64,000 nucleotides of DNA from assembly GCF_030247195.1 (NCBI RefSeq), contig NC_080672.1:395763037-395827036 (forward strand), written 5' to 3'. Source of the DNA: Topomyia yanbarensis (Eukaryota > Arthropoda > Insecta > Diptera > Culicidae). The notes beneath the pieces are model-generated. The model was not told the DNA's origin. It searched no databases and was given only the letters and a program-made list of their open reading frames with translations. Positions 11,137 through 42,550 of this stretch are shown piece after piece. A program made the position numbers and the translations under genes. Numbering within the stretch: position 1 is the first letter of the stretch; each line of letters starts with the position of its first letter.

Positions 11137-13424
11137 GTTGTAACGTCACGAAAAATGCATATTTATTCAGTTTATCAAAAAATTACAATTTTGTTCAAAT
11201 TTATATTCCGGATTCTCTTTGTATTCAAAAATTCTTTTCCAAAAAGCCTCCAACTTCTTTTATTGGATGTGCGGAACTACAACAAAGTTACAACAGGATA
11301 CACTTTGCGTTGTAACGTCACGTAAATCAACTTTTATCAGACGCTTAAATGATTTTTCATATAAAGTGTTAAAGCTTACTTCGAATGGTTTATTAAAACG
11401 CTTTCAAGTTGTTTCATAAACAGAAAATTATACTAGCGTGATATTTATAAATTCAGAATGTATACCCTCAAGTGCTTTAGGGGTTATATACTATCAACAC
11501 ACGCAACGTTACAACGATTTGACCTTCATTCTATAAATCTGTTATAACTTTTTCAAATGCAATCTTTCATCAAACCTAATTAAAGATTCAGAAAATAAAC
11601 AAATTTTTATATAAGATTCGATCTACAAAACTTGAATGCACTGGGCGAAGTATTTTTAATAAACGATTGTACAACGTCACATTATATTTCATTAACCCTC
11701 CGGCACTCGCGCGAATGGCTCCACAATGAGTCTGGAAGAAGATTTCGCTAGAGTTTTGGAAGGTGTTGCACAAAATACAACGGCGCGAGTGCTGGAGAGT
11801 TAAAGTTCACCCCCGCTGTATTCTCCTCGCCGCTGGCTGGTCATATGATACGTTTCGATGCAATCGCGCTAACAGCAACGTAGTCCAGGACATGCGTTGG
11901 AAGGTTGTGAGGGAATTTCCGAGTTTTGTATTTGGGGTAGTATTTAGGCATGAGTATTAATTCGTTCCCTGAATACTTCTTTCCTCCCAGCAATCAACCA
12001 TTTCACACTTCGCTATTTTCGACGAGCCGCCTGTTATAAGGTTGTTCGCGACCACAGTTGTAGTCGCACGAGCTGTCAGTCAGGTACCAACCAATTCTTC
12101 CGTTACAAACCGAAATATATCGTTGAAGCAGCTACATCATCGAATTGCCTGTGGTATTAAATCCGTTATGGACGATTATCTATTCGAATTTACGGGAGAT
12201 TGCAACGCAATAGTTTGGGCTACAGAGACCTTTCTGGTTGACCACACTAAATCGTCTCAATTGCTTAGAGTCGGATAAGAAGGCTTTGGCTGTGGTCATG
12301 GTCTCAAATGAGCACGAAAAAGATAGATGGAGAGTGTTTGTTGGAGTCTGCCGACATTTTAAACCCCGTCGAATCAACGACTGGATGTAACACATCCTTT
12401 CGTAACATCACGGTGATGTGACGTGTTCTTTTTTCCTGAATATTTGTAACTATAACTTTTTTTATAAGATCTTCATTCGGTCGTCTCCCCAAGTAAAAAG
12501 TAACTATTACATATACAATACTTCAGTGTACCGAGCCCTATCGATTGTCTGTCGCTTAAATTATGCTCGATTCCTCATATAAATACACTTGTTTAAGCCT
12601 AGCAATACAAATATCATACTATAAACTCGGATCGGGAACCTGATTCCAAATTAAACAAAGCAATACTGCCAGTTTATTTTCTTTTGTGAAATATGTTATA
12701 AAATCTACTTTTCCGGCTCCGTTAAACTACCATATTGAGCCGCATCAAATAAATAAATGTGTCAAATGGTTCAAATCTATCTATAACAGATGTAAAAGAA
12801 AAAAATCTTGGTTTGATCGATTATTTCTACCACAATTTAAAAAATAAACTGTATCGTGATTTTTGGACAACCCAATATGTTTATTCGAGTAAAATATCAT
12901 TAACATGGTTATATGTAATAAATATTTAAAATTTCACTCAAAACAATAGCACCAGTGCGATTTACAGAGTTATAGAAAAGTTGAAGATTTTCGTGACGTT
13001 ACAACGCAATGAGATATCGCTTTTCCTGAGAAAGGAGCGTTGTAACGTCACGAAAGTAAAAGATGCTTATAAAGAAACAAAGAAACAAAACAATAAACTT
13101 TATATTTAATGACACCTAATTATTCGTAAGTTATTTAGAAATACTTCATAGAAGATAGGTTCTTGAAAAAAATCTTATAGAGCAGATATTTTGACTTTTA
13201 ATGAAATACGCTGAAGGTTCTAATTTGTGACGCGTTGTAACGTCACGTTACATTATTGGTCATAAAACAACCATCTTCCAGTTTGTTCAGTTTATGTCGA
13301 CTGAATATTTCGTGAAATTTTGTCTACTTTCTGAAAGTGTAATAAGTTTTGATGTAGGCGTTCATTTGGTAAAGTTATAACATATTTATGGAATAAAGAT
13401 TCGTCAAATCGTTTTAACGTCACG
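11137..13424. repeat. Region with recurrent GTTGTAACGTCACG motif
   Basis: Exact copies at 11137, 11309, 13039 and 13234 (+) and 12992-13005 (-), with near copies at 11505, 11669, 12401 and 13411. Adjacent copies are mostly 160-200 bases apart. The core TAACGTCA matches a CRE/ATF half-palindrome variant. No protein gene is supported across the region; 11692-11803 is a MITE inserted in it. Confidence 0.6.
11692..11803. mobile_element. TTAA-flanked MITE (piggyBac-type ends), copy 1
   Basis: TTAA then CCCTCCGGCACTCGCGC; right end GCGCGAGTGCTGGAGAG then TTAA. 112 bases including both TTAA sites. Ends in TTAA with CCY-type tips fit piggyBac-mobilised MITEs. Related copies at 23722, 25117, 61862, 62000 and a remnant at 42495-42550. 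Confidence 0.7.
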
Positions 13425-13594
13425 AAATAATGTGTCAACTGATTACCGGGGCTGTTTCTACTTTTAAAAATTTTTAGAACTCGAATAATGATTTCTTTTC
13501 TTGTATATAGTTATCATGTATAATAAAAATGTAATATGTACATTTGAAAGCTTTTAATGAAAATAAACAACGCCAAAATTCTCGTGTTCATGAT

Positions 13595-13645
13595 TGAGAA
13601 AGACACAATTGCACCACTAGGTGGATTAAAACAGGTTTTTTTTCC
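13595..13645 (+). mobile_element. 3' end of the GCCTTTCTC-family element
   Basis: GAGAAAGACACAATTGCACC then ACTAGGTGGATTAAAACAGG, matching 22590-22640. GAGAAAGGCA is the inverse of the family head TGCCTTTCTC. Confidence 0.6.
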
Positions 13646-13659
13646 ATTCATTTTGTTCT

Positions 13660-13855
13660 CGAGAACAGTAAAATGTAATGTGAATTTATTGTATCAGTTT
13701 TTTGCTGAACAGTAAAATTGATTGTAACATGAAATTTTATTGTAAATCTACTGCGAGAACTCAGCGTTGAACAATGTTGAAACAGTAATAATATTTATTG
13801 TTTTATAGTTTGTTCGTAGGGTAAGTGCTATTGTAAAATTCTATTCGGATTTTGT
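13660..13855 (+). repeat. Repeat shared with 60180-60355
   Basis: Phrases such as GCTGAACAGTAAAATTGATT, GAACAATGTTGAAACAGTAA and ATTGTAAAATTCTAT occur in the same order at 60220-60350. There the repeat lies inside a TIR element; here the TIRs are not obvious. Confidence 0.6.
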
Positions 13856-14519
13856 TGAACATGAACATGAACTTGTTGGATTCAAGGTTATCGATTTATG
13901 AAGCGTTTTCTATGGCAACCCCCTTAAAGTAGTTTTTTTCAATATAACTTTTTCCACTGTGACTTTTTGTGCAAATGATGTTGCGAACAAATATTGTAGA
14001 TTTTGACATTTTTTACACCAACTCCAACTAGGTATAAGAAAGAAAGGTGCAAATCAACTTCTTTCAATGCTCAGACTATGCATAACAAAGATAAGAAGGT
14101 TTGATCCGTGGCATTCTGGAACCCTATGAATACACACTTAAAAATATTCACTTGAATTTACATTCAAGAAAATATAAAAAGGCGCTTTGTTTACAATTCT
14201 CTATCTCCGTTCAACCGAGTTCTACATCAAAAGAGACATTTTATTTCACATTGCAAAACATGTAAAATTCCATCATTAGACAGCAAAATACGTCGCAATG
14301 TTGTTTACGTCAAATGTAATTTTCATTTTTTCTAAGTGTGTAGGGTATTCATGTTTATATCAGTTTGGGATCTCGAGTGGTAGGGGAACCCGGGGCTATT
14401 CGGACCTACCTAAGCAGGTCGCCCTTTTAGGTGGATAAATGTGAAAAAATTTATCGGTCAAAGGCCCTCACTGTTAGTTTGAAACCTCAGCTACATTTTG
14501 ATGCCGACGAATTTCGCGC

Positions 14520-15060
14520 TAAATCGTAAATCAGAGTTGGCAGCACCCTCTCAAATTTTAGTGAAACTTTCTGTACATGAAGAGTTTGTCACAAAAAGCC
14601 ACATTGCATACTTTGTTTTTCCAAAAATAATCTAGACTGTCTTTTGAAAAGGGTAAAAATTTTTTTTACTATTTTTTCCAAATGGATATAGTCTAAAAAT
14701 GACAAATCCTACAAAAAATGTTGTTGGAGAGATTTTCACAAAATAGTCAAATTTTTCAATAAAAATATTGAAAAAAATCTTCATTGACTCCTACACTGGA
14801 AAAAATCGATTTTAAAAATTTAAAGTCCACTTACCAAAAAATCCCATCGTTGATTTGGATGAAATGTTGTTCCAAGATAGGTAATTATGTTCCCTACCTA
14901 CCGTTAAAAATTCAAGTTGGGCACTTTCAAGGAAAAAAAGTTAACTTTTCCTTGTCCAAACTGAATTTTTTTTTCAGTGCTAGTTGCCCGATACACGCAA
15001 AAAGTACGAATTTGGTATATATTCATAACAAACTTGAATGAGGGCAAAGATAAGCCATCA
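14520..15060 (+). repeat. Dispersed repeat, + copy of an inverted pair
   Basis: AGTGAAACTTTCTGTACATG, GTCACAAAAAGCC, TGACAAATCCTACAAAAAAT and ATCGATTTTAAAAATTTAAA reappear reverse-complemented and in reverse order at 17236-17700. AT-rich, noncoding. Confidence 0.65.
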
Positions 15061-15095
15061 CTGATGTATGCGAGATTTAACTAAATACCACTTGT

Positions 15096-15362
15096 ATTTC
15101 ATGGATTTGTTGACTTTTCTCGGTGAAAATGAAAACTCCAAATTTTCCCATTACCACACGTAACGTTTCGGCTTACTGCTCTTCAGCCATCATCGGACGC
15201 CTACAAACATTTATTTAGCATTAACGTTAACATCATTAACTAAATAAATGTTTGTAGGCGTCCGACGATGGCTGAAGAGCAGTAAGCCGAAACGTTACAT
15301 GTGGTAATGGGAAAATTTGGAGTTTTCATTTTCACCGAGAAAAGTTAACAAGTCCATGAAAT
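15096..15362. mobile_element. Hairpin element with 123-base arms
   Basis: Arms 15096-15218 and 15240-15362 are mirror partners in strict register (paired positions sum to 30458 at both the outer and inner ends), with a 21-base loop and few mismatches. Arms include GTTTCGGCTTACTGCTC and its inverse. No transposase; probably a foldback or a head-to-head duplicated TE end. Confidence 0.75.
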
Positions 15363-15399
15363 AAATATGTTGCGGTGACCATAAAATCTTATATAAATA

Positions 15400-16250
15400 C
15401 CACTTAGCTGTGTACGAAGAAGCATCTTGTCTATGTACCCGCCCGGGAAGTAGAAATTGATGGTGTAGTCTCCAACAGGGGCCTTAATTGTGAAGTATGG
15501 GGTTCGCTCTTTCAAGAACCCTTTGCTTCGACCAGTGAAAATTCTGGTTCGCAAGCAATTGTGTTCAGGAAAAATTCAGCAATTGTGTTCAGGAGCCTCA
15601 TTTCGAACCTTTCGCCGAATCTGCTCTTCAAAACTTTGATCTTTTGGACGAAACTAGTCTACCTGTTCGCCTTCTTGTGCCGCGAGGCATGAACTGCCGT
15701 CGTTGCAAACAATTGGGCCTATAGCGACTTATTGTAGAAACAAGGCACGCTGTGGAAAATGCGGAGAGAATCATGAAAAGTTTTTTTTACTGTGCAGAGA
15801 CTCTGCATGATCTCTCGACATATCCCGCATATAAATTATGTGGGGACAAAACGAAACATTATTTTAAGGAACGCTCCGATAAGAAATGCAAAAGAGTGCT
15901 ACTCCACCGACTAATTTCTACGTTTCCTTTTTACACTAAGGAGCGAGAGTCTGACCATCCCATTGTGGGAACCTTTTCTAATCTGCCTATAAATTTCCGA
16001 AAGAGCAAAATCAGTTTTCTCACCTAAGCTTGCTCGTAAAGGCCTGAGCGTGTCCCTTGAAGGGTGCTGTTACAAAACCGAAGTAAGTGGTTCCTGGTCT
16101 CGGTAATTTTAAAAACTAGCAGGAATTTTCACATGGGACATCAAAAACCTCAAGTGTCCCTATAATTCAGTCCCTACATTTTCCCCCAGGTTTTACACAA
16201 TGCATTTTCACTACGATTAAAGGTCAGACGAAATGAGTACCCGACGCGAA
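15400..16250 (+). pseudogene. Non-LTR ORF1 relic with CCHC knuckles
   Basis: Fragments read VPAREVEIDGVVSN, VPRGMNCRRCKQLG and, after a frameshift, CRNKARCGKCGENHEK and HDLSTYPAYKLCGDK: the gag-like ORF1 and paired zinc knuckles of a Jockey/LOA-type element. Same family as the minus copy at 5380-5910. Confidence 0.65.
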
Positions 16251-16274
16251 CAACCGTGAACAGTCTCCTACTTC

Positions 16275-16511
16275 GTGGTGGGCGGAGATTGCTTAGAATT
16301 GTACGCGAAAAACTTGATGAAAGCTGAAAAACGCGATTATTGGCACCGGTCTGTCGATGTATTAACGGACGGATCATCAGAGAAACAATGCTTCGTCTGG
16401 AGGCTAGAATCTACGTTGTGTATTCGATTCATCCTGCGATTGGAATACACGGAACTTTCGTCATATGATGACAGCTATGCATCGCTTTTATGCTTATTAT
16501 TAAGACAGTAG
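16275..16511 (+). pseudogene. Non-LTR ORF2 linker fragment
   Basis: NLMKAEKRDYWHRSVDVL parallels LMKAKIRSYWRRLVDGL at 2385-3060 (opposite strand). Short and degenerate. Confidence 0.5.
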
Positions 16512-16852
16512 TGGTCAGTGCAATCATAAAAGAGGCTTTGCTGCCAAAATTCCTCCTACAAAACTGATGGTTTTATATTTACCTACCAACGACCATGCTC
16601 ACTTCGTTACAGTTACAAGAGGCTCTCTGTTTGATGGAACATGGAAAGCACTCTTGTATTTCTAGGAGAAAACATGGGAGTTTTGACAACTTTATCTGAA
16701 AAATAAAAGCACATTACCCTAGTTTGAGTTCTTTCGCAGTGCTCCTTTGCGGGTAATGAGAAGGCGGACACTTGGATTAGAATGATAAATGAGAAGATGA
16801 ACATTTAGGCATTAGAAGGTGATATTCATGAAAGATCGCGTAGCTTCAACGA

Positions 16853-17200
16853 GTTTTTAAATATTTCTTCTCGAAGGACGCTCGAAAATTGGCAAATTTC
16901 GTGGAGCGATGAAAGTTCAGGAATTCCAAAGGTATCAACATACCTTGGTCCAAGAGAATGGATGAGGGTCATGACTTAATTCGGGTGATATCTCGGGTAC
17001 ATGTACAATCATTATACGTAGAATGCCCATCTCCAGCGTATTGAGGTCGTGGAGAGCGATCTCTGCGCTTGTGGTGGCAGTTAACGCGATATTAAACATG
17101 TTGTCTGGTCGTGCGCTAAGTGTTCAAGTACCAGATCTCCGTTAAACGAATCCCTTCGGCCTCGTTCCAGTCCAGTCCGAGATGCTATACCAAATTCGTT
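16853..17200 (+). pseudogene. LOA-type ORF2 C-terminus, degenerate copy
   Basis: Nucleotide alignment by eye with 700-1060: AAAGGTATCAACATACCTTG, GGATGAGGGTCATGA, TCTGCGCTTGTGG and CATGTTGTCTGG occur in the same order. Frames are broken. Confidence 0.65.
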
Positions 17201-17235
17201 ACTGCTACATTTTGCATGTATCAGGCAAGTAGCAG

Positions 17236-17700
17236 TTGGGTTCATTTTTTTTCAAATATTTTTTTTTCCTTGAGAGTGCCCAAATCGAATTTTTGACAAT
17301 AGGCAGGGAACATAATAACCTATATTGTAACAAAATTTTATCTAAATCAAAGATGGTTTTTTGTAAATCGCCTTTAATTTTTTTAAATCGATTTTTTCAG
17401 GAGTCAATGACATTTTTTCAATTATTTTTATTAAAAAAAATTACTAATTTTATGAAAATCAGTCCTACAACATTTTTTTGCAGGATTTGTCATTTTTAGA
17501 CTATAGCCATTTGAAGAAAATTGGTAAAAAAAAGTTTGACCCTCTCAAAAGACAGTTTACATCATTTTAGGAAAAACAAAATATGCAAAGGGGCTTTTTG
17601 TGACAAAGTTCTCACGTACAGAAAGTTTCACTAAAATCTGAGAGGATGCTGCCAACATTTGTTCGAGTTTACGCGAAATTCGTCCATTCCCTTCTATGCC
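17236..17700 (-). repeat. Dispersed repeat, - copy of an inverted pair
   Basis: Reverse complement of 14520-15060 (GGATTTGTCATTTTTAGACT, GGCTTTTTGTGACAAAG, CAGAAAGTTTCACTAAAATC). Interval of about 2.2 kb between the copies. Confidence 0.65.
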
Positions 17701-17844
17701 CAATTACGCTTCGAAAATTAGATCTGATGTCTATTAGGGTCTTAGTACTGACCCTTTTTGGTGAGTACCGGTTCTACGGTACTAAACCCCTCATATACAC
17801 AATTTTTTCTGTAATGTCGTATATTTATTTCATAATTTTTGGTC

Positions 17845-18040
17845 ACAGATTCTTTTTCATAGATGGCAGATTTTTGGCATTTTGATAAAAATTTCAAAGA
17901 TTTACAGAGATTTTTAGGAATATTGCGATTTTTCATAGGTTTTTTTTAGAAATTTTGCACAGATTTTTTTTCTATTTTAGGCATCACAGATGGTAAAAAG
18001 ATTTTTTAATTCAAACACAGATTTCAAAGAGGCATCCCTA
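17845..18040 (+). repeat. Degenerate CACAGATTTTT-type tandem repeat
   Basis: CACAGATTCTTTTTC, ACAGAGATTTTTAG, CACAGATTTTTTTTC, CACAGATGG and CACAGATTTCAAAGAGG follow at irregular 20-50-base steps. Low complexity, noncoding. Confidence 0.5.
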
Positions 18041-18658
18041 CCCTCAGTACCGCTAGAATCGGTAAAATACCAATGCTGGTATATTTTTGCAAAAAAAAAA
18101 ACTAAGCAACGCCCGAGCGAAATATTTTTTTTAATATACGTTTATTGGTAAGCTATGCTTCTGTCTACCTTCTGATCTCGCCCAGAGCAGAAGCAAAGAA
18201 ATACTCTGTTATAGCTATCAATGAAGCAAGTCATCAATTTCTACAGCTTTGTTGCTTATCCACAGCACACACATGACAGTATCGTTCCTCTGGCTGCATA
18301 GTGCAATTAGAAAACTATCGACCAAATGTGCGGTTGTTGGAACAGTTCAAAAAGGTGATAAGGACATCAGGACATGTGTAGTATGATGATAGCTCATTAT
18401 GTGACAGGTCACCATCAATTAAACATTATTCAGAATAAAGTGCGGCCCGTTGTCTAATGGGGTTGAAATAAGCTCATCACTCTAGTTTTAATTTAATTTT
18501 TTATATTTTGTCACTCAAAAACTTCGACGGGTCTGAACTCGGGTCTCATTTGTTCGACTATTATATATTTTTTTTTTCAAATTTCCAATAAAAAATAGCT
18601 AAATTATTCTGAAGTCGAATAACATGTATTTAAATTTGTCTCTTTCACTTTCTTGCAG

Positions 18659-19132
18659 ATCACTACCACCGATCAGCCACACATAATCAGTCCACTGTTT
18701 TCGCAATTCGTTCCAATGAAGTCCTCGGAAGATGATTATCCGGCATCGGCAAGACAACAAACAAATCAACACAGCGAGACGGCACATTATTGCCCCTACA
18801 GGCAGCAGTAGTTCCGGTGCCAGTACCAGACGACAGCAGCAAACCCTTTACAGTCGTCCACATATGTATCATCAACGTATTCATTCGGACGGAACCGAAC
18901 ACATCGAAGCAAAAAGATTGCCATTAAACCAAAAAAACATTGTATAATAATAAATAAATAAATCAGCGAAAACTCGCGGAAGGTAGCACCAATTTAAGTA
19001 TGAAATTGTTTCACAATAGAATCGTCTGTGAACAATAAATCGAAAACGAAAGGGAAAAAACTAATTTATCGAAAGTAAAATTGGTTCCTTGGTCGCAACG
19101 GTACACAACGAACCCGACAAAACGGAGAAAAC
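18659..19132 (+). other. 5' UTR exon of the SEA/EGF mucin, with upstream ORF
   Basis: A strong acceptor (TCTTTCACTTTCTTGCAG) ends at 18658, so an upstream noncoding exon is expected; I could not place it. The leader contains a 71-codon upstream ORF at 18732-18947 in a different frame from the main ATG, ending 185 bases before it. AATAAA-like repeats (AATAATAAATAAATAAAT) at about 18946-18963 lie in the leader. The uORF could dampen translation (inference). Confidence 0.6.
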
Positions 19133-39046
<19,914 letters not shown>

Positions 39047-39462
39047 GGGCTGTTTTGCAGATGGAAGTCGTGATTAGGATGAAGAAAAAGTTGAAAACTC
39101 CAGTGAATTCAACGCAAGTGTGTTCAGATTTAGCAAAGGTAGAGTCTCGATCAGGAATCTCATGACCGGTGGAGAGCGATTGCTGAAGAGGTCTGAAGCC
39201 AGCGAACTTACTTTTCTTCCAGTTTTAGTTTTATACGTTAGCATTGTATAATCACTAAAAATCTATAAATACAAGAGCTATTATTAGATAATCGACTCGT
39301 TTCGGGCGGAATGTTTTGTATAAATAAATAGGGAAAGTCAACAAAAATTGGCGAGCAAGAAAAATAATATTTAAGTGTGTAAACAGAAAAAAGGGAAAAG
39401 TGATAGATGTAAAGACGTTAACTGCGTCTGGTTTGAGCACTGCAATGATTCATCCAAGCCGA

Positions 39463-39468
39463 AATAAA
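39463..39468 (+). terminator. Candidate poly(A) signals of the SEA/EGF mucin gene
   Basis: AATAAA occurs at 39463-39468, with further copies at 39323-39328 and 39548-39553. The stop is at 39046, giving a 3' UTR of about 0.3-0.5 kb. Which is used cannot be told from sequence. Confidence 0.5.
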
Positions 39469-39553
39469 TTTGTATTAGTAGTAAACGTGCTTTTTCAAGC
39501 ATATTAGATGAAAACAGAAGAGAACAGATATTGCTGCAAGTATTACTAATAAA

Positions 39554-40195
39554 ATTAAAGAGTCGTGTTATTTGTTTTTTTTTATTCCTTTACTTGACAC
39601 AATTTTATGGAGCCGATATATTATGTTCGTACAAACTACAAAATTCAACAAAAAAAAATGATTCTGTAATTTGCTGTTTGATTCTGTAATTGACTTCATC
39701 TCATCAGAACTCGACACTAACTCAGGATCGGACTAAACTAGCGCCGGCGCCAAGTTTACGCAAAAATGAAGGTAGGAAACATCCAGTCAACCGTGATATC
39801 ACGCAAGAAAATTTTATAGCTTACCAGTTGAACAGATGGAAATATTTCTTAAACTACAAAGCAGAATTCCATCAAATTGCATAACATCAGGGTATTTTTT
39901 ATTATCACAAAAATCTGATATGCCAAAAGAAAACAAAATTGGTTGGCTGAGATACGTCTCACTTTGCCTTGTTCTATGATCATCTTTGTCAACGGAAGAT
40001 GATTTTGGACATAGTATTCAGATGTATTTAGCAGCCAAATAAGTAAAAATAACACATTCACGTAAAATTGTTTTATTCTATTCAATAGTTATAATCAATA
40101 TTGTTCTAAACAGTGTGATAGAATAATTCATGTCATAAGTGAGCTATACGATTTTCGAATCAATCAGCCCCTTTTATCGATTACCATCGGGAGTG
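39554..40195. other. Intergenic stretch, no recognised features
   Basis: Downstream of the mucin gene; AT-rich with short frames that match nothing I know. Confidence 0.4.
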
Positions 40196-40202
40196 GTTGA
40201 AT

Positions 40203-41627
40203 CACCGACAAACTGACATGACAACTAGAACGATTTCAGTGAAAATTTTTGGCAAATAATTTAAACTCGGAACAGTAACTCCATCTGTATAATGAGTTAC
40301 ACATCATTACTTAACGTGTCTTTCGTAAAAGAACACTAATGTCCTCTAGTAAAAGTCTGGACAAGACATATTCAAACGAGCAGAAGTTTTTCGAATTCAA
40401 ATGAGCGGAACATCGTATATTAACGTTTTAAGTAGAAAGTATTGCACGTTTCATTGGAAACGAGTCGTTTAATCATTTTGAGGCGACGCATTGAATTGGC
40501 GCATTTGATAATAAATGCTGAAAACGTCAAAAAATATGCATTACCCAAGTTTAATGTATGCTAATTATTTACTTTAACTGAATTTCTCAATAAAACTGAC
40601 TAAAACTGTGCTTCTAAAGTTTCAGGTTTTTGTATGTTTTTTACACAAAATTGCACCACCTTTTATTAGTGTCCTTCCATAAGAAATACATTGCGATGAA
40701 TCGTGCGCCGAATAGCGCTGCGAATCTTGCTGCGACGAAAAATAATCGTCGTGTCTCCTTTGGAAAAGCACGGGCAATATTGCGGTATTGACTGGCTTTG
40801 TTCTCTGGAGACTCCATGAAAAGTGAATCGAAAAAATTGAATTAACTTCAAGTCGGTTCCGACAGCATGAAGTAACAAGTTACTTTACGCTCGTCCGGGC
40901 ATGCCACAGACTCAGGTGATTTGTATTCTAATGCCAAAAGATCCTAACTCCTGCGGTAGCATGCAAAAGGTTAAGTAGCCGGGAAACTCTAAGCTTGCTC
41001 AAATGACCCTATTCCACGCTTACTAAACTTTCTTCCCTCACATCCTTGCTCTCCCTTGAGTACTATGGCTCATAATATTGAAAAATATACTTCAACTTCC
41101 AGTGTCATGCTAATTAAATGCCGTTACAACAACTTCGGGATTTATCATCACATTGCTTAATAAACTATTCCATTTCCGAGAATGAAACGATTTACGATCG
41201 GACCGTAGATCTTTCGCCGAAAATGCAGTGTATGTCATTTGCCCTGATTTACCTCATATTTTGTCAAATATTGTTTATATATATATGTTTACAAAATTGA
41301 TTCAGCTGTTTATCAAATATTCAACAAAACTAGAACATATATTTCTAAGGTTATAGTTTCCTTTAACTATTTCAAGTATAGCCAAACTTCTTTGAGCCAA
41401 GTGCCTTGAAACTATGGTTGTCTATTTTCTCTTGTCCAAACTTCTACTGGAGGAACTCTAGTTACATAGAGTAGCTTCGATGATTATTAGAGAGTTGACT
41501 GAAAATTTCGTAACTCTTACTGTCAAACGAACGTCCGTTTGACAGTACGAGTTACAAAATTTTGCGTCGACTCTCTAATAATATCTTGCCAAATTTGAAA
41601 ATACAGTGTCATGTCAGTTTGTCGGTG
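40203..41627. mobile_element. Non-autonomous DNA transposon with 20-base perfect TIRs and 7-base TSD
   Basis: CACCGACAAACTGACATGAC at 40203-40222 and its exact inverse at 41608-41627. GTTGAAT sits directly outside on both sides (40196-40202, 41628-41634); counting one shared G it could be 8 bases. No transposase is readable in the 1.4 kb interior. Size of the duplication suggests hAT- or P-like integration (inference). Confidence 0.75.
41483..41582. repeat. 100-base palindrome
   Basis: ATTATTAGAGAGTTGACTG ... and its inverse meet around GTCAAACGAACGTCCGTTTG AC. Near the right end of the element at 40203-41627. Could be a separate MITE or the subterminal hairpin of that element. Confidence 0.65.
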
Positions 41628-41864
41628 GTTGAATGGTGTTACAGAAATGGTACACAGGATTTTTATGACTTCCAAATTTTAATTTCTTTGCGTGCATATT
41701 CCAAAATCATGAATGAAAAAATTAGTTCAGTTGAGTAAAAGGAACGTCATCTGACAATTCAGTGAACTTATTTTCGGGATATCATCGATTTACTCTTTCC
41801 CTTGGTAACATTCACCATTTCCGTTTAGTTTGAAGAAAAAAGAGAACAACAACCTTCCAAAGAG

Positions 41865-42300
41865 TCAGGGAACTGAGATATAGTAGGTCGAAAAAATGCT
41901 CAAGCTCACTAGCGCCTCCTAGTGGAAGAATCTTATACTATTCGATATACCACCTCGAAGGTTTTGATCTCGTGAACCGAATGCACTGACTCGCCAAACA
42001 ATCAGGAAATTGAGATACATTAGGTTGAACAACTGCGCCGCCTAACGGTAGTTTTCTAAAGCAGCAGTTATACCACCTCATTGGTTTTGATTTGCTTAGC
42101 AACTTCGTCGAAGATACTGACTTTCTAAAAAATCTAGATCTCGATATACAGTAAGCTGAGAAAATAACATGCTCGCTGGCGCCATCTAGCGGCAGAATTT
42201 TATTACAACCTATTGTATCTTCCATTGACTAGCTCTTGATCTTCTGAACAAGTTTGCCGAAGGAAGTAACCCTCCACATAATTGAGATCACGAGATATAT
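41865..42300 (+). repeat. Degenerate tandem repeat of about 125-145 bases
   Basis: GCGCCTCCTAGTGGAAGAAT near 41910, GCGCCGCCTAACGGTAG near 42036 and GGCGCCATCTAGCGGCAGAA near 42178 head similar units, each followed by text like GGTTTTGATCT and AAATTGAGATACA. Confidence 0.6.
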
Positions 42301-42494
42301 TGATCAGAATATTGTTGTATCGAACTTCCCACATCGTGCGTTCAATTGGTCTGGTTTTATCAAACAATTTCAGATTGTATTGTTGCACTTGAGGTATATC
42401 AGTGCACACAAATAATTGTATCTTGTTCAAAACATGATTTCTGAGGAATACATAGTGGTTTAGCATTGATAAATAGCTTGGCAACAAAATGATA

Positions 42495-42550
42495 ACGAAA
42501 AATCTCGAAGTGTTCTACAAAGTACAACAGCGCGAGTGCTTGAGGGTTAA
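42495..42550. mobile_element. TTAA MITE remnant, right half
   Basis: ACAACAGCGCGAGTGCTTGA then GGGTTAA matches the right half of the copy at 11692-11803. No left TIR. Confidence 0.55.

Noticed and set aside
12042..12278. 78-codon + frame in the CRE-like region
   Set aside because: No recognisable domain, no splice context, and the surrounding DNA is repeat.
15163..15350. Hammerhead-ribozyme-like core in the hairpin arms (GACGATGGCT ... AGCCGAAACG)
   Set aside because: A stem II and GAAA box can be drawn, but the U of the CUGANGA box is a C and no UH cleavage site follows stem III. At most an inactive relic.
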